From Clostridium jeddahitimonense (GTDB lineage: Bacteria; Bacillota; Clostridia; Clostridiales; Clostridiaceae), in assembly GCA_000753455.2 (NCBI GenBank), contig LM994670.1:679182-743181 (forward strand): a stretch of 64,000 nucleotides of DNA, written 5' to 3'. Shown here piece by piece: positions 8,065 to 16,658 of the stretch. The notes under the pieces are model-generated. The model was not told the origin of the DNA, searched no databases, and saw only the letters and a program-made list of their open reading frames with translations. Both the position numbers and the translations under genes were made by a program. Position 1 is the first letter of the stretch. Each line of letters opens with the position of its first letter.

Positions 8065-8598
8065 TTATTTTTTCCTCCATTTAAGTATTACACCAGCTAT
8101 TCCGGCAAAAAGAACAAAGACTATAGGGGATAAATCTGTAAAGATAGCTGCAATAAATATAACAAAGAAAATTATTGTTGTAGCTATATCTATAACAGAG
8201 CTTTTCCAAAGCTTTATAACTGCATTAATAATTAGAACACTTACACAGATACGGATACCAGCAAAGGCATTTTTTACTATAGCTAGATCTGCAAAGTTTT
8301 GAAGAAATGCTGCAATTAAAGTTATTATTATTAATGAAGGAAATACAACCCCAAGTGTTGCTACAATGCCTCCAATATTGCCAGCGCATTTTTGGCCGAT
8401 AAAGGTAGCTGTATTTACAGCAATTATTCCAGGAGTACATTGACCAATTGCGTAGTAGTCCATTATTTCTTCATTAGTTACCCATTTTCTTTTTTCAACT
8501 ACTTCACGTTGTAGTATTGGGAGCATAGCGTACCCTCCGCCAAAGGTAAGGCCACCAATCCTAGCGAAGGTAAAAAATAAATCTAATAATTGTTTCAT
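8065..8598 (-). CDS. Chromate transporter family protein (half-size, first of pair)
   Basis: A 177-residue short-chain CHR protein with GGLTFGGGYAMLPILQREVV near residue 15 and QCTPGIIAVNTATFIG near residue 50. It is the first gene of a two-gene unit; the start at 8598 follows AAGGAGA, and its stop abuts the start of the second half at 8064. Both halves keep the GGG and TPG motifs, as expected for a functional heteromer. It is divergent from the DUF2500 gene at 8735. Confidence 0.88.
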   Translation of the reverse strand: MKQLLDLFFTFARIGGLTFGGGYAMLPILQREVVEKRKWVTNEEIMDYYAIGQCTPGIIAVNTATFIGQKCAGNIGGIVATLGVVFPSLIIITLIAAFLQNFADLAIVKNAFAGIRICVSVLIINAVIKLWKSSVIDIATTIIFFVIFIAAIFTDLSPIVFVLFAGIAGVILKWRKK

Positions 8599-8734
8599 TA
8601 TATAAATTTCTCCTTATTAAAAAATACTTAATTATATTGCCAAGAGGTTATTATTGGATGTTATAATAAAGATATACTAAAATATAATAGCACTTTTTTT
8701 AGTATAATAAAATAATAAGTTAGGGGAGAGTAAT

Positions 8735-9109
8735 ATGGGTTTTGAGATGGGGATGTTTAATTTTATGTCTTTTATATTTCCTGTATTTTTTATATTATTC
8801 TTTGGAATGTTTATTTTTATAATAATTAGAAATGTAAAAGAGTGGTCTCATAATAATAAACAACCAATTATACCTGTTGATTCAACTATTATATCAAAGA
8901 GGACAAATGTATCTCACCATCACCATGGAGATACACATACAACATCATCAAGTACTACTTATTATGTGACTTTTCAGTTTGATAACGGGGAAAGGCTTGA
9001 GTTAAGGGTGCCAGGAGAGCAATATGGTTTAATGGCCGAAGGAGATAAAGGTGTTTTATCTTTTCAGGGAACAAGATTTATAAGCTTCGAGAGAAAAATT
9101 ACGTATTAA
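8735..9109 (+). CDS. DUF2500 family membrane-anchored protein
   Basis: A 124-residue protein with one N-terminal membrane segment (about residues 8-32) and a soluble C-terminal domain. The pattern VDSTIISKRT, a His-rich SHHHHGDTHT, then YYVTFQFDNGERLELRVPGEQYGLMAEGDKGVLSFQGTRF matches the DUF2500 family. The function of that family is not known. RBS AGGGGAGAG precedes the start, and a strong terminator follows at 9116, so it is a single-gene unit. Confidence 0.85.
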   Translation: MGFEMGMFNFMSFIFPVFFILFFGMFIFIIIRNVKEWSHNNKQPIIPVDSTIISKRTNVSHHHHGDTHTTSSSTTYYVTFQFDNGERLELRVPGEQYGLMAEGDKGVLSFQGTRFISFERKITY

Positions 9110-9115
9110 TAAAGA

Positions 9116-9150
9116 TTAGAGTTCATTAAATAATGAACTCTAACTTTTTT
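9116..9150 (+). terminator. Rho-independent terminator
   Basis: Perfect 12-bp stem TTAGAGTTCATT (9116-9127) with AATGAACTCTAA (9132-9143), loop AAAT, then CTTTTTT. It follows the DUF2500 gene. Confidence 0.92.
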
Positions 9151-9278
9151 CTAAAAAATAAAGAGCTTCTTAGATTGGCTTTGAATATTTTTTATTGAGA
9201 GATAATAGGAAAAACTTTTTATGATAAAAGTAATAAGATATAATATATAATGGAAAATATATTCAAAAGGGGATAAAG

Positions 9279-9947
9279 ATGATAAAAATATTATTTTTAG
9301 AAGATGAGCCAACGATACTAGAGGTTACTACAGAATATATGAGGATGAAGAATTACGAGGTTTTTTGTGCAAAAGATGCAGAAGAAGCTATGAATCTTAT
9401 AAAAAATTATAAATTTGATATAGCTATATTAGATATTATGGTACCAAAGGGAAGTGGATTAGATATTTTAGAGTATATAAATAAATCTAAGATAAGGATG
9501 GGAACCATAATGCTATCAGCACTGGGAGATGAGCAAACTCAGCTAAAAGCTTTTAATCTTTATGCTGATGATTATGTAATAAAACCATTTTCGCCACTTT
9601 TATTATTAAAGAGAATAGAATCAGTTTTAAGAAGAATGCAAGTGGACAAGTCAAATGATGAAAACTTAAATGGTTTGTATATAAATGATGATACTTATGA
9701 AGCTTATTATGATAATTCACCACTTAATTTAACATTAAGTGAATTTTTGTTATTACAAACATTGTTTAAAGAAAGTAAGAGAGCATTTACAAGAGAGCAG
9801 CTTATATTAAAAATTTTTGATGATAGTTACTTTGGAAATGACAGGATTATAGATGCTCATGTTAAAAATTTAAGAAAAAAGCTTCCTAAAAATTATATAA
9901 AAACTGTGACTGGTGTTGGATATCAGTTTAATAAGGAGGCTAATTAA
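9279..9947 (+). CDS. OmpR-family response regulator
   Basis: A 222-residue regulator. The receiver domain (1-120) has the acidic pocket LEDEP at residues 7-11, the phosphorylation Asp at 52 (ILDIMVPKGSG) and the conserved Lys in DYVIKPFSP near 103. A winged-helix DNA-binding domain covers about 130-220 (REQLILKIFDD, RIIDAHVKNLRKKL). It overlaps the kinase gene by one base (TAATG), so the two are translationally coupled. No obvious transport partner is adjacent and its targets are unknown. Confidence 0.93.
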   Translation: MIKILFLEDEPTILEVTTEYMRMKNYEVFCAKDAEEAMNLIKNYKFDIAILDIMVPKGSGLDILEYINKSKIRMGTIMLSALGDEQTQLKAFNLYADDYVIKPFSPLLLLKRIESVLRRMQVDKSNDENLNGLYINDDTYEAYYDNSPLNLTLSEFLLLQTLFKESKRAFTREQLILKIFDDSYFGNDRIIDAHVKNLRKKLPKNYIKTVTGVGYQFNKEAN

Positions 9948-11506
9948 TGAATCTATCAAAGAAGACCTTTTTATATAGTGCAATTATAACTACTATAATA
10001 GTTGTGCTTATGATTGGGTATTTTGTACTTATGCTTCCATCACTTTATGTAGCATACATGGAAGAAATTAATTATAATTCCATAAAGCAAGTACAAGAAA
10101 AGTTTTTAGAAGAGGGCACTTATAAAGAGATTTCTTCAAGAAATCCTACAGCAACATTTACCTTGAAAATACCTAATAATGAAAATAGGTTACTTCTTTT
10201 TAATGGATTTGGAAATATACAGATAACAATAGACGATCCAATTTTACAGGAAGCTATCGATAAGATAAGGTACTATGCAGATAATTATGAAGAACTAGAG
10301 AATATAGATGAGTCAGAGGAAGAATATTTTAAAGATGTTTTTAATTATATAAAGGAACTGGTTAAGATAGAAGGTTTACCAATTAGTATAAAAGCATCTA
10401 GTAATGATAACTATTTAGATTTTGAGGAAGTATCTTATGATGTAGACGTTGTAGATGATAATACTATAATTTTTCAACAAGATGTAACTGATAATGTTAA
10501 TTATTATACTAATTATATAGCCTTTAGCAATTATAAAGGAGATATAGTTGTAACCTTACTTCCTGTTATGACACCACAATTAAATGAAATAAGACCAATT
10601 ATATTTCAGAGCTTACCTATGATAACGGCTACAGCTATATTAATAATTTTAATATCAACTATATTTTTCTCAAGGAAAATAATAAACCCTATTGAAAAGC
10701 TAGCTAATCATGCTATGTTTATAAAGGGAAATTCTAATCTTGAAATATCACCAATAGAGATAGATGGAAAAGATGAGATTGCTAAATTAGGTGAAGTATT
10801 AAATGAACTTTATGAGGAACTTAATAAAAACTTTAAGGAGCTAGAAGAAAAGAATAAATTCCTGAAGGAGCAAAATGTAAGGCAGGAAGTGTTTTTAAGA
10901 GCATCATCACACCAATTAAAAACTCCAATTGCAGCATCATTATTGCTTTTGGAAAGCATGATAAATGAAATAGGTAAATATAAAGATACTAAGGAGTATT
11001 TACCAAAGGTTAAAGAGCAGCTTCTATCAATTAAAGATATAGTAGATAGTATTTTAAATCTTAATGAAGATACTAATGGGATAAATATAGATAAAGTAAG
11101 CGTAGGTGAATTGCTTAAAAATGCATTAGAATATCACGACATAAATATTAAAGAAAAAGAAATAAGTATAGATATAAATTTACAGGATGTAACAATCAAT
11201 ACTGATAGGAGTCTTATTTATAAAGTTATAGATAATTTAATTAGTAATGCTGTAAATTACACTAAATGTGGTGGAGACATAAAAGTTATATTAGATCAAG
11301 ATTCATTAAGTATAATTAATTATGGAGGAAGAATATCTAATGACTTATTGCCACATATATTTGAACCATTTGTATCAAGTAGCACTGAAAATAGGGGGCG
11401 TGGTTTAGGTCTTTATATAGTTACTTTTTATTGTAAGTTATTAGGTTTAAAGATTGAGATAAATAATATAAAAAATGCTGTAGAGGCAAAATTATATTTA
11501 AATTAG
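9947..11506 (+). CDS. Sensor histidine kinase
   Basis: Membrane sensor kinase of 519 residues, partner of the regulator at 9279. It has an N-terminal membrane helix (about 8-35), an extracellular sensor domain of about 180 residues, a second helix (about 225-245), a HAMP-like linker, the H-box SSHQLKTPIAAS with the phospho-acceptor His at 322, an N-box (NLISNAVNY) and the GRGLGLYIV G-box near the C terminus. The H-box has SSHQLKTP rather than the common SHELRTP, a variation also found in other Firmicute kinases. Confidence 0.92.
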   Translation: MNLSKKTFLYSAIITTIIVVLMIGYFVLMLPSLYVAYMEEINYNSIKQVQEKFLEEGTYKEISSRNPTATFTLKIPNNENRLLLFNGFGNIQITIDDPILQEAIDKIRYYADNYEELENIDESEEEYFKDVFNYIKELVKIEGLPISIKASSNDNYLDFEEVSYDVDVVDDNTIIFQQDVTDNVNYYTNYIAFSNYKGDIVVTLLPVMTPQLNEIRPIIFQSLPMITATAILIILISTIFFSRKIINPIEKLANHAMFIKGNSNLEISPIEIDGKDEIAKLGEVLNELYEELNKNFKELEEKNKFLKEQNVRQEVFLRASSHQLKTPIAASLLLLESMINEIGKYKDTKEYLPKVKEQLLSIKDIVDSILNLNEDTNGINIDKVSVGELLKNALEYHDINIKEKEISIDINLQDVTINTDRSLIYKVIDNLISNAVNYTKCGGDIKVILDQDSLSIINYGGRISNDLLPHIFEPFVSSSTENRGRGLGLYIVTFYCKLLGLKIEINNIKNAVEAKLYLN

Positions 11507-11510
11507 GAGT

Positions 11511-11540
11511 GAAAGAAGCTACATATGTAGTTTCTTTTTT
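11511..11540 (+). terminator. Rho-independent terminator
   Basis: Stem around the palindrome CTACATATGTAG extended by GAAAGAAG on the left and TTTCTTT on the right, followed by a T run. It ends the two-component operon. Confidence 0.8.
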
Positions 11541-11562
11541 TATTTTTTATAGTTAGACTTAA

Positions 11563-11577
11563 TGATAATTATTATCA
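11563..11577 (+). promoter_or_regulatory. Fur-family operator (7-1-7 box)
   Basis: TGATAATTATTATCA is a perfect 7-1-7 palindrome, identical to the core box used by Fur-family repressors (Fur, PerR, Zur) in Firmicutes. It lies 73 bp upstream of the cation efflux gene at 11650. This suggests metal- or peroxide-dependent control of that transporter; which family member acts cannot be told from the box. Confidence 0.7.
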
Positions 11578-11649
11578 CAGTAAAAAGGAGAACTTTGTTC
11601 CAATATATCAATATAATATTAAAGAAGTATTAAAAAAGGGGATATCACA

Positions 11650-12528
11650 ATGGCGGAAGAAAAAGAAAATAAGTATCATATGATAAAAAGAGTATTAATA
11701 ATAATATTAATAGCAAATTTTGCAGTATCAGCAGCAAAGATAATTATAGGTTACTTAACTAAGAGCTTAAGCTTATCAGCAGATGGGTTTCATTCTTTTT
11801 CTGATGGTGCATCAAATATTATTGGGTTAATAAGTATAACTTTAGCTTCAAAACCTATAGATGAGGAACATCCATATGGGCATAAAAAAATAGAAACAAT
11901 GGCTAGCTTAATAATTGGAGGTATGTTAGTATTTCTTACTTATAATATAGTAGTGCAATCTATACAGAAGTTTTTTAATCAGACAGAGATTATAGTTAGT
12001 TTGGAAAGTATTATGATACTATTATCTACTTTGTTTATTAATATTTTTGTAGCATATTACGAAAATAAACAAGGTAAAAAATATAACAGCTCATTTCTAA
12101 TAGCAGATTCAATTCACACTAAAAGCGATATCTTTGTGTCTATCGGGGTATTAACTACATTAGTATGTATAAAGCTAGGCCTACCTTCAACTATAGATGT
12201 TTTTGTATCAATTGTCGTTGCGGGATTTATTTTATATGCTGCCTACGAGATATTTAAAGATGCTTATAATGTACTTATAGATAGCAGAATCTTAGATGAA
12301 AAAAATATTAAAGATGTAGTTATGAAGACATTTAATAATGTTAAAGATGTGCATAAAATAAGATCTAGGGGTGGAAAAGATTATATATTTGTAGATATGC
12401 ATATAAAGGTTAATCCAAACTTGAAAGTAACTGAAGTACATTCGCTTGTTCATGATATAGATAAAGCTATTAAGAAAAAAGATAATAGAGTTGTTGAAAC
12501 AATAATTCATGTAGAGCCATTTAAATAA
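11650..12528 (+). CDS. Cation diffusion facilitator (CDF) metal efflux transporter
   Basis: A 292-residue CDF transporter. Both metal-site motifs are present, SADGFHSFSDG near residue 43 and ADSIHTKSD near residue 155, with about six membrane segments and a C-terminal cytoplasmic domain (about 210-290) ending in VVETIIHVEP. The DxxxD/HxxxD pattern resembles FieF/MamB-type members that export Fe, Zn, Mn or Cd. A Fur-type box upstream favours Fe, Mn or Zn. RBS AAAAGGGG precedes the start. The stop codon TAA is part of the left terminal repeat of hairpin element C. Confidence 0.92.
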   Translation: MAEEKENKYHMIKRVLIIILIANFAVSAAKIIIGYLTKSLSLSADGFHSFSDGASNIIGLISITLASKPIDEEHPYGHKKIETMASLIIGGMLVFLTYNIVVQSIQKFFNQTEIIVSLESIMILLSTLFINIFVAYYENKQGKKYNSSFLIADSIHTKSDIFVSIGVLTTLVCIKLGLPSTIDVFVSIVVAGFILYAAYEIFKDAYNVLIDSRILDEKNIKDVVMKTFNNVKDVHKIRSRGGKDYIFVDMHIKVNPNLKVTEVHSLVHDIDKAIKKKDNRVVETIIHVEPFK

Positions 12529-12740
12529 AGTGCTAAGCACTTTGGTGAAAGGTTTGACTCCGTCAAAGGGGAAAAGGTCACTGAAGTGACGGTGAAAACA
12601 TTGCCTTCGGCAATAGTGAAAAGTATCTACGCTAGTACCTTTCACTTTAGCTTAAGTTAATTTTTCCCCGCTACGATAGTAGCCTTTTCATCTCGACGAA
12701 GTCGATTTTTCATTTGCGAGCGTTAGCTCGCACTTTATTT
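12523..12740. repeat. Modular multi-hairpin element, type II, copy C
   Basis: A 218-bp element with four hairpins on each side: AAGTGCTAAGCACTT, TTTGACTCCGTCAAA, GTCACTGAAGTGAC and ATTGCCTTCGGCAAT on the left, then a centre, then TTTAGCTTAAGTTAA, CTACGATAGTAG, TCGACGAAGTCGA and TGCGAGCGTTAGCTCGCA. Linkers are GGGGAAAAG/GGTGAAAG on the left and TTTTCCCC/TTTTCAT on the right. The ends are AAATAAAGTGCT (12523-12534) and CGCACTTTATTT (12729-12740). The stop codon of the CDF gene lies inside the left end. The next gene is co-directional. Confidence 0.82.
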
Positions 12741-12843
12741 CATTAAATACATATATCTTATGCATTAAATCTTCATCAGATATTCATAACAATTTACTAT
12801 AATTTACTTATAGGATATGAAAAGTAAATTTGAAAGGGGATTA

Positions 12844-13746
12844 ATGATGATAACGATAAATAATTTGACTGTAAAGTATGGGGAGCAGGTTGCGCTTAAT
12901 ATAAAATCATCTATTACTTTTAAAAAGGGAGATAGAATTGGAATAATTGGATCTAATGGAGCAGGAAAAAGTACTTTAGTAAAAGCAATCTTAGGTTTAA
13001 TCAACTATCAAGGAAAAATTCATATAGAAATAAAACCGGAGCAGATAGCTGCTCATATGCAAGAAAATAATTATGTTGAAACTATGAAGATAAAATATGT
13101 AATGGAAGCTATATTAAACACTAAAATAAAAAAGAATAGAAAATTACAGGAGTTAATAGAGTTCTTTAATTTTGAGAGGTGTTTAAATAAGAAGTTCTCA
13201 AATCTTTCAGGAGGACAAAAGCAAAGATTTACTATAATAATGGTTTTAATGCAAGATTCTCCTTTAGTATTTTTCGATGAAGTTACCTCTGGATTGGATT
13301 TTGAAACTAGGCAGCAACTTATGAGTAAAATTACTCAGTGGTATGAAGAGAAAGACACTACTATATGTATAGTATCTCATTATTATGAAGAACTTGATAA
13401 TATAGCAGAAAAAATTCTTATATTAGAAAAAGGTAATGTTGTTGATTTTGGTTATAAAGATGATCTATTTAGAAAGTATTGTGGAAATTCAATTATAATA
13501 ATAGCTAATACAGAAAGTAATATGGCGATAATAAAGGAATTTAAGAAGATAGAAGCACCAGAACATTTAATAGCAATTTCATGCGATGATGACGATGAAG
13601 AAATGGATATAATGAAGCTATTAGTAATTAATGATGTTAATTTTAAGAGAAGTAATAATGATATAGAAATAATGTCTATAAATGCGAAGGCAAGTTTTAA
13701 GAGGGGATTAGAAGGGGGAGTTCGCAATGAATGTAAAGCTATTTAA
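12844..13746 (+). CDS. ABC transporter ATP-binding protein (ABC-2 exporter)
   Basis: ATPase of a two-gene ABC-2 exporter, about 300 residues. Walker A GSNGAGKST lies near residue 37, the signature LSGGQKQRF near 122, Walker B LVFFDEVTSGLD near 145 and the H-loop SHYYEE near 180. A 100-residue C-terminal tail follows and includes the very acidic CDDDDEEMD. An in-frame ATG occurs at 12817, but AAAGGGG at 12833-12839 points to the ATG at 12844 (or 12847). The gene overlaps the permease by 20 nt. The substrate is unknown. Confidence 0.88.
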   Translation: MMITINNLTVKYGEQVALNIKSSITFKKGDRIGIIGSNGAGKSTLVKAILGLINYQGKIHIEIKPEQIAAHMQENNYVETMKIKYVMEAILNTKIKKNRKLQELIEFFNFERCLNKKFSNLSGGQKQRFTIIMVLMQDSPLVFFDEVTSGLDFETRQQLMSKITQWYEEKDTTICIVSHYYEELDNIAEKILILEKGNVVDFGYKDDLFRKYCGNSIIIIANTESNMAIIKEFKKIEAPEHLIAISCDDDDEEMDIMKLLVINDVNFKRSNNDIEIMSINAKASFKRGLEGGVRNECKAI

Positions 13747-14494
13747 TATATCACTAATAAAATATGAACTTAGAAATATAACAGGAAATATATTTACTAT
13801 AATTTTTGGGGTGTTTTTTCCGATAATGATGACGGCGGGATTGTCTCCTATATTTATGAAAAGTGTTCCAGATAATCTTAAAAGTACAGCCTTTACAGCT
13901 TTTTTTATAGGAGCAAGTACAATTATACCGTTAGCTAGTGTATTTATAGGGTATTCAGCAGTATTTTCACAAGAGGTAGAATATAAGATTCCTATGAGAC
14001 TTAAGTTATTTGGATATAAAGAAAGTACATTGGTAGCATCAAAACTAATTGCAAATTTAATATTTATAACTTTGTCTATTATATTGTATGTAGGTGTAAA
14101 TTATTTAATATTAGACTTACAAAAACCTAATTTCACTTCAGCGATTATATTAATAGTTTCAATATATTTATTAACTATATTCTTGTTTATATTTGCTCAT
14201 GGAATATCATTAATATTTAAAAAGTTTGCACCAACAAATGCATTAACTATGATTCTTTACTTTGGAATAATGATTTTAAGTGGATTATTTGGAGCAACTC
14301 CTAATGACTTTCCACAAGCTTTGAAATATATAGCTTATTTATTGCCAACAACTTATATAAGTCAAGATTTTATTAACTTTTGGAATGGTGGATCATATAA
14401 CTTTGGACCTTTTATACAATCATTTATATTGTTTGGAGTAGTTTCTTGCTTAGTACTGTTCTTTGCAATACAAAAAAATAGCAGAGAGAAATAA
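13727..14494 (+). CDS. ABC-2 type transporter permease
   Basis: A 255-residue membrane protein with six hydrophobic segments, typical of ABC-2 permeases that export drugs, peptides or polysaccharide precursors. It starts inside the end of the ATPase gene (20-nt overlap) with a GAAGGGGG site upstream, so the two are translationally coupled. No signature identifies the substrate. The stop codon TAA overlaps the left end of hairpin element D. Confidence 0.88.
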   Translation: MNVKLFNISLIKYELRNITGNIFTIIFGVFFPIMMTAGLSPIFMKSVPDNLKSTAFTAFFIGASTIIPLASVFIGYSAVFSQEVEYKIPMRLKLFGYKESTLVASKLIANLIFITLSIILYVGVNYLILDLQKPNFTSAIILIVSIYLLTIFLFIFAHGISLIFKKFAPTNALTMILYFGIMILSGLFGATPNDFPQALKYIAYLLPTTYISQDFINFWNGGSYNFGPFIQSFILFGVVSCLVLFFAIQKNSREK

Positions 14495-14732
14495 ATAAAG
14501 TGCGAAGCACTTTGGTGAAAGGTTTGACTTCCTCAAAGGGGAAAAGGTCACCGACGTAACGGGGAAAATATTGCCTTCGGCAATAGTAAAGATCATTTAT
14601 CTGTTGATACTTTTTCTGCTACGATAGTAGCCTTTTCACCTTAACGAAGTTAACTTTTCCCCGCTATGCCAGTAGCATTTTCATCTCGACGAAGTCGACT
14701 GTTCACTTGCGCACTTAGTGCGCACTTTTTTT
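14493..14732. repeat. Modular multi-hairpin element, type II, copy D
   Basis: A 240-bp element with the ends AAATAAAGTGCG (14493-14504) and CGCACTTTTTTT (14721-14732). Left hairpins are AAAGTGCGAAGCACTTT, a degenerate TTTGACTTCCTCAAA, a broken GTCACCGACGTAAC and ATTGCCTTCGGCAAT. Right hairpins are CTACGATAGTAG, TTAACGAAGTTAA, GCTATGCCAGTAGC, TCGACGAAGTCGA and TGCGCACTTAGTGCGCA. The two degenerate stems suggest this copy is decaying. It lies between co-directional genes; the remaining 167 bp to the next gene are AT-rich without a clear promoter that I can fix. Confidence 0.82.
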
Positions 14733-14899
14733 TATTGTTAAATTTATTTAATATACTTTTAACACTATATGATAGATAGAGATGCAAAATAAGATGTAAA
14801 ATAGAAAGTTTACATAAAAAATATTGTTTAATTAGTATATATAATGGTATTATGTAAGAGTAAAAAATTATTAATTATCGAGAGGAATAATAATTAAAT

Positions 14900-16525
14900 A
14901 TGAGTAATTTTGAAATTTTTACAGGAATTTTTGGTGGTTTAGGTTTATTCTTATATGGAATGAAGCTAATGGGAGATGGACTTGAAAACATGGCTGGTGA
15001 CAAGCTAAAAAGCATCCTAGAAAAAATAACAAGTAATAGAATAATGGGTGTTTTTGTAGGAACTATTGTTACAGCTATAATTCAAAGTTCAAGTGCTACT
15101 ACAGTTATGGTTGTAAGCTTTGTTAATGCAGGATTAATGTCATTAATGCAAGCTACAGGAGTAATATTAGGAGCAAATGTTGGGACAACTATTACAGCTC
15201 AAATGGTAAGTTTCAAATTAGACGCAATTGCACCGATATTTATTGGTATCGGAGCTGTTATAATGCTTGCAGCTAAAAAGAAGAAAACTAAAGATTTAGC
15301 GTACATATTATTAGGATTTGGTATATTATTTATGGGTATGGGAATGATGTCAGGAGCTATGAAACCTGTATCTAAGTTACCTATATTTGAAGAGTTCATA
15401 GTTATAATGGGAAGTAATCCGTTATTAGGAGTACTTGTTGGGGTAGTAATGACAGCTATATTACAAAGTTCATCTGCTACAACAGGTATATTAGTTGCGT
15501 TAGCAGCTGCTGGAACTATTGATATGAAATTAGCTTTCCCAGTTGTATTAGGTTGTAATATAGGAACTTGTGTAACATCTATGCTAGCTGCAATAACAGC
15601 TAATAGAACAGCTAAAAAGGCTGCCTTATTACACTTAACATTTAAAATTTTAGGAACTATAATATTCCTACCTTTTGCAGCACAAGTTGTAAAATTAGTT
15701 GGTTATATGACACCAGACAACGTTGGTAGACAAGTAGCTAATGCACATACTATATTTAATTTATCTATAACAATTATAATGTTACCTATTGCTGGATATG
15801 TTGTTAAGTTCATTAATCGCATATTACCAGACAAAGAGGATGAAAAAAAAGAAGGTGCTATTTATTTAGACAAAAAGCTATTAGAAACTCCAGTGGTTGC
15901 TAGTGGACAAGTTGTCAAAGAAACTGTAAGAATGGCAAATATAGCGAGAGATAATTTTAAGTTATCTATGAAAGCTTTCTTTGAAGGTGATGGGGAAGAT
16001 ATAAACAAGGTTTATGAAAATGAGAATTTAATTAATGTACTAGAAAAAGAAATTACTGAATATCTAGTTGAATTATCTCAACATAATCTTCCAGAAGAAA
16101 ATGCTAAATTAGTAAGTGAAGCTTTTCACTCTATAAATGATATAGAGAGAATAGGTGATCACTGTGAAAATATTGTTGAGCTTGCAACATCTAGAAGAAA
16201 GAAGAATATAGAAATAACTGAAGATGCTTTAAGTGAGTTAGAAGAGATTTATAATGCAACATTAGATTCATTAGAAATTGCAATAAGTAGTTATGAGAAT
16301 GAATCTACAGAGCATAATTCAATAATTGATAAAGTTGAAGATAGAATAGACGCTCTAGAGAGAAAGTTTAGAAGTAACAATATTAAGAGACTAAATAGTA
16401 AGAGATGTATGGCAGATGCTGGTGTAATGTTATTTGACCTTTTATCTAACCTAGAAAGAATAGGTGACCATGCAAATAACATAGCAACAGCAAAAGAAGT
16501 ACATGAAAATAGACTAAACGCTTAA
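14900..16525 (+). CDS. Na/Pi cotransporter family protein with PhoU-like C terminus
   Basis: A 541-residue phosphate transporter of the Na/Pi cotransporter II (NptA) type. The two inverted repeats carry the signature QSSSATT twice (IQSSSATTVMVV near residue 60 and LQSSSATTGILV near 190). The membrane part ends near 310, and the last 200 residues are helical and PhoU-like (HSINDIERIGDHCENI and LLSNLERIGDHANNI). It moves inorganic phosphate with sodium in characterised relatives. It forms a single-gene unit with a good terminator after it. RBS GAGAGGAA precedes the start. Confidence 0.93.
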   Translation: MSNFEIFTGIFGGLGLFLYGMKLMGDGLENMAGDKLKSILEKITSNRIMGVFVGTIVTAIIQSSSATTVMVVSFVNAGLMSLMQATGVILGANVGTTITAQMVSFKLDAIAPIFIGIGAVIMLAAKKKKTKDLAYILLGFGILFMGMGMMSGAMKPVSKLPIFEEFIVIMGSNPLLGVLVGVVMTAILQSSSATTGILVALAAAGTIDMKLAFPVVLGCNIGTCVTSMLAAITANRTAKKAALLHLTFKILGTIIFLPFAAQVVKLVGYMTPDNVGRQVANAHTIFNLSITIIMLPIAGYVVKFINRILPDKEDEKKEGAIYLDKKLLETPVVASGQVVKETVRMANIARDNFKLSMKAFFEGDGEDINKVYENENLINVLEKEITEYLVELSQHNLPEENAKLVSEAFHSINDIERIGDHCENIVELATSRRKKNIEITEDALSELEEIYNATLDSLEIAISSYENESTEHNSIIDKVEDRIDALERKFRSNNIKRLNSKRCMADAGVMLFDLLSNLERIGDHANNIATAKEVHENRLNA

Positions 16526-16565
16526 TTCAATGAATAATTCAAAATTAATAATTATGAATCAAGGA

Positions 16566-16595
16566 AGAAACCGCTTTTATGGCGGTTTCTTTTTA
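16566..16595 (+). terminator. Rho-independent terminator
   Basis: AGAAACCGC (16566-16574) pairs with GCGGTTTCT (16582-16590), followed by TTTTTATT. It is flanked by an 11-bp inverted repeat TAATTCAAAAT (16535-16545) and ATTTTGAATTA (16634-16644), so the whole post-gene region can fold as a longer hairpin between two convergent genes. Confidence 0.85.
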
Positions 16596-16658
16596 TTAAA
16601 AGGTTAGGTTGATAACTTTTTAATAAATTATGCATTTTGAATTATAAATTTCTAATTG

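Noticed and set aside
12292-12645. Minus-strand open frame across the end of the CDF gene and element C
   Set aside because: It is antisense to a clear gene and to the repeat, with no ribosome site or recognisable protein features.
12523-12740. Classical insertion sequence or MITE with target-site duplication
   Set aside because: There are terminal inverted repeats but no transposase in the window, and I could not see a convincing direct duplication outside the ends; mobility therefore remains only a possibility.
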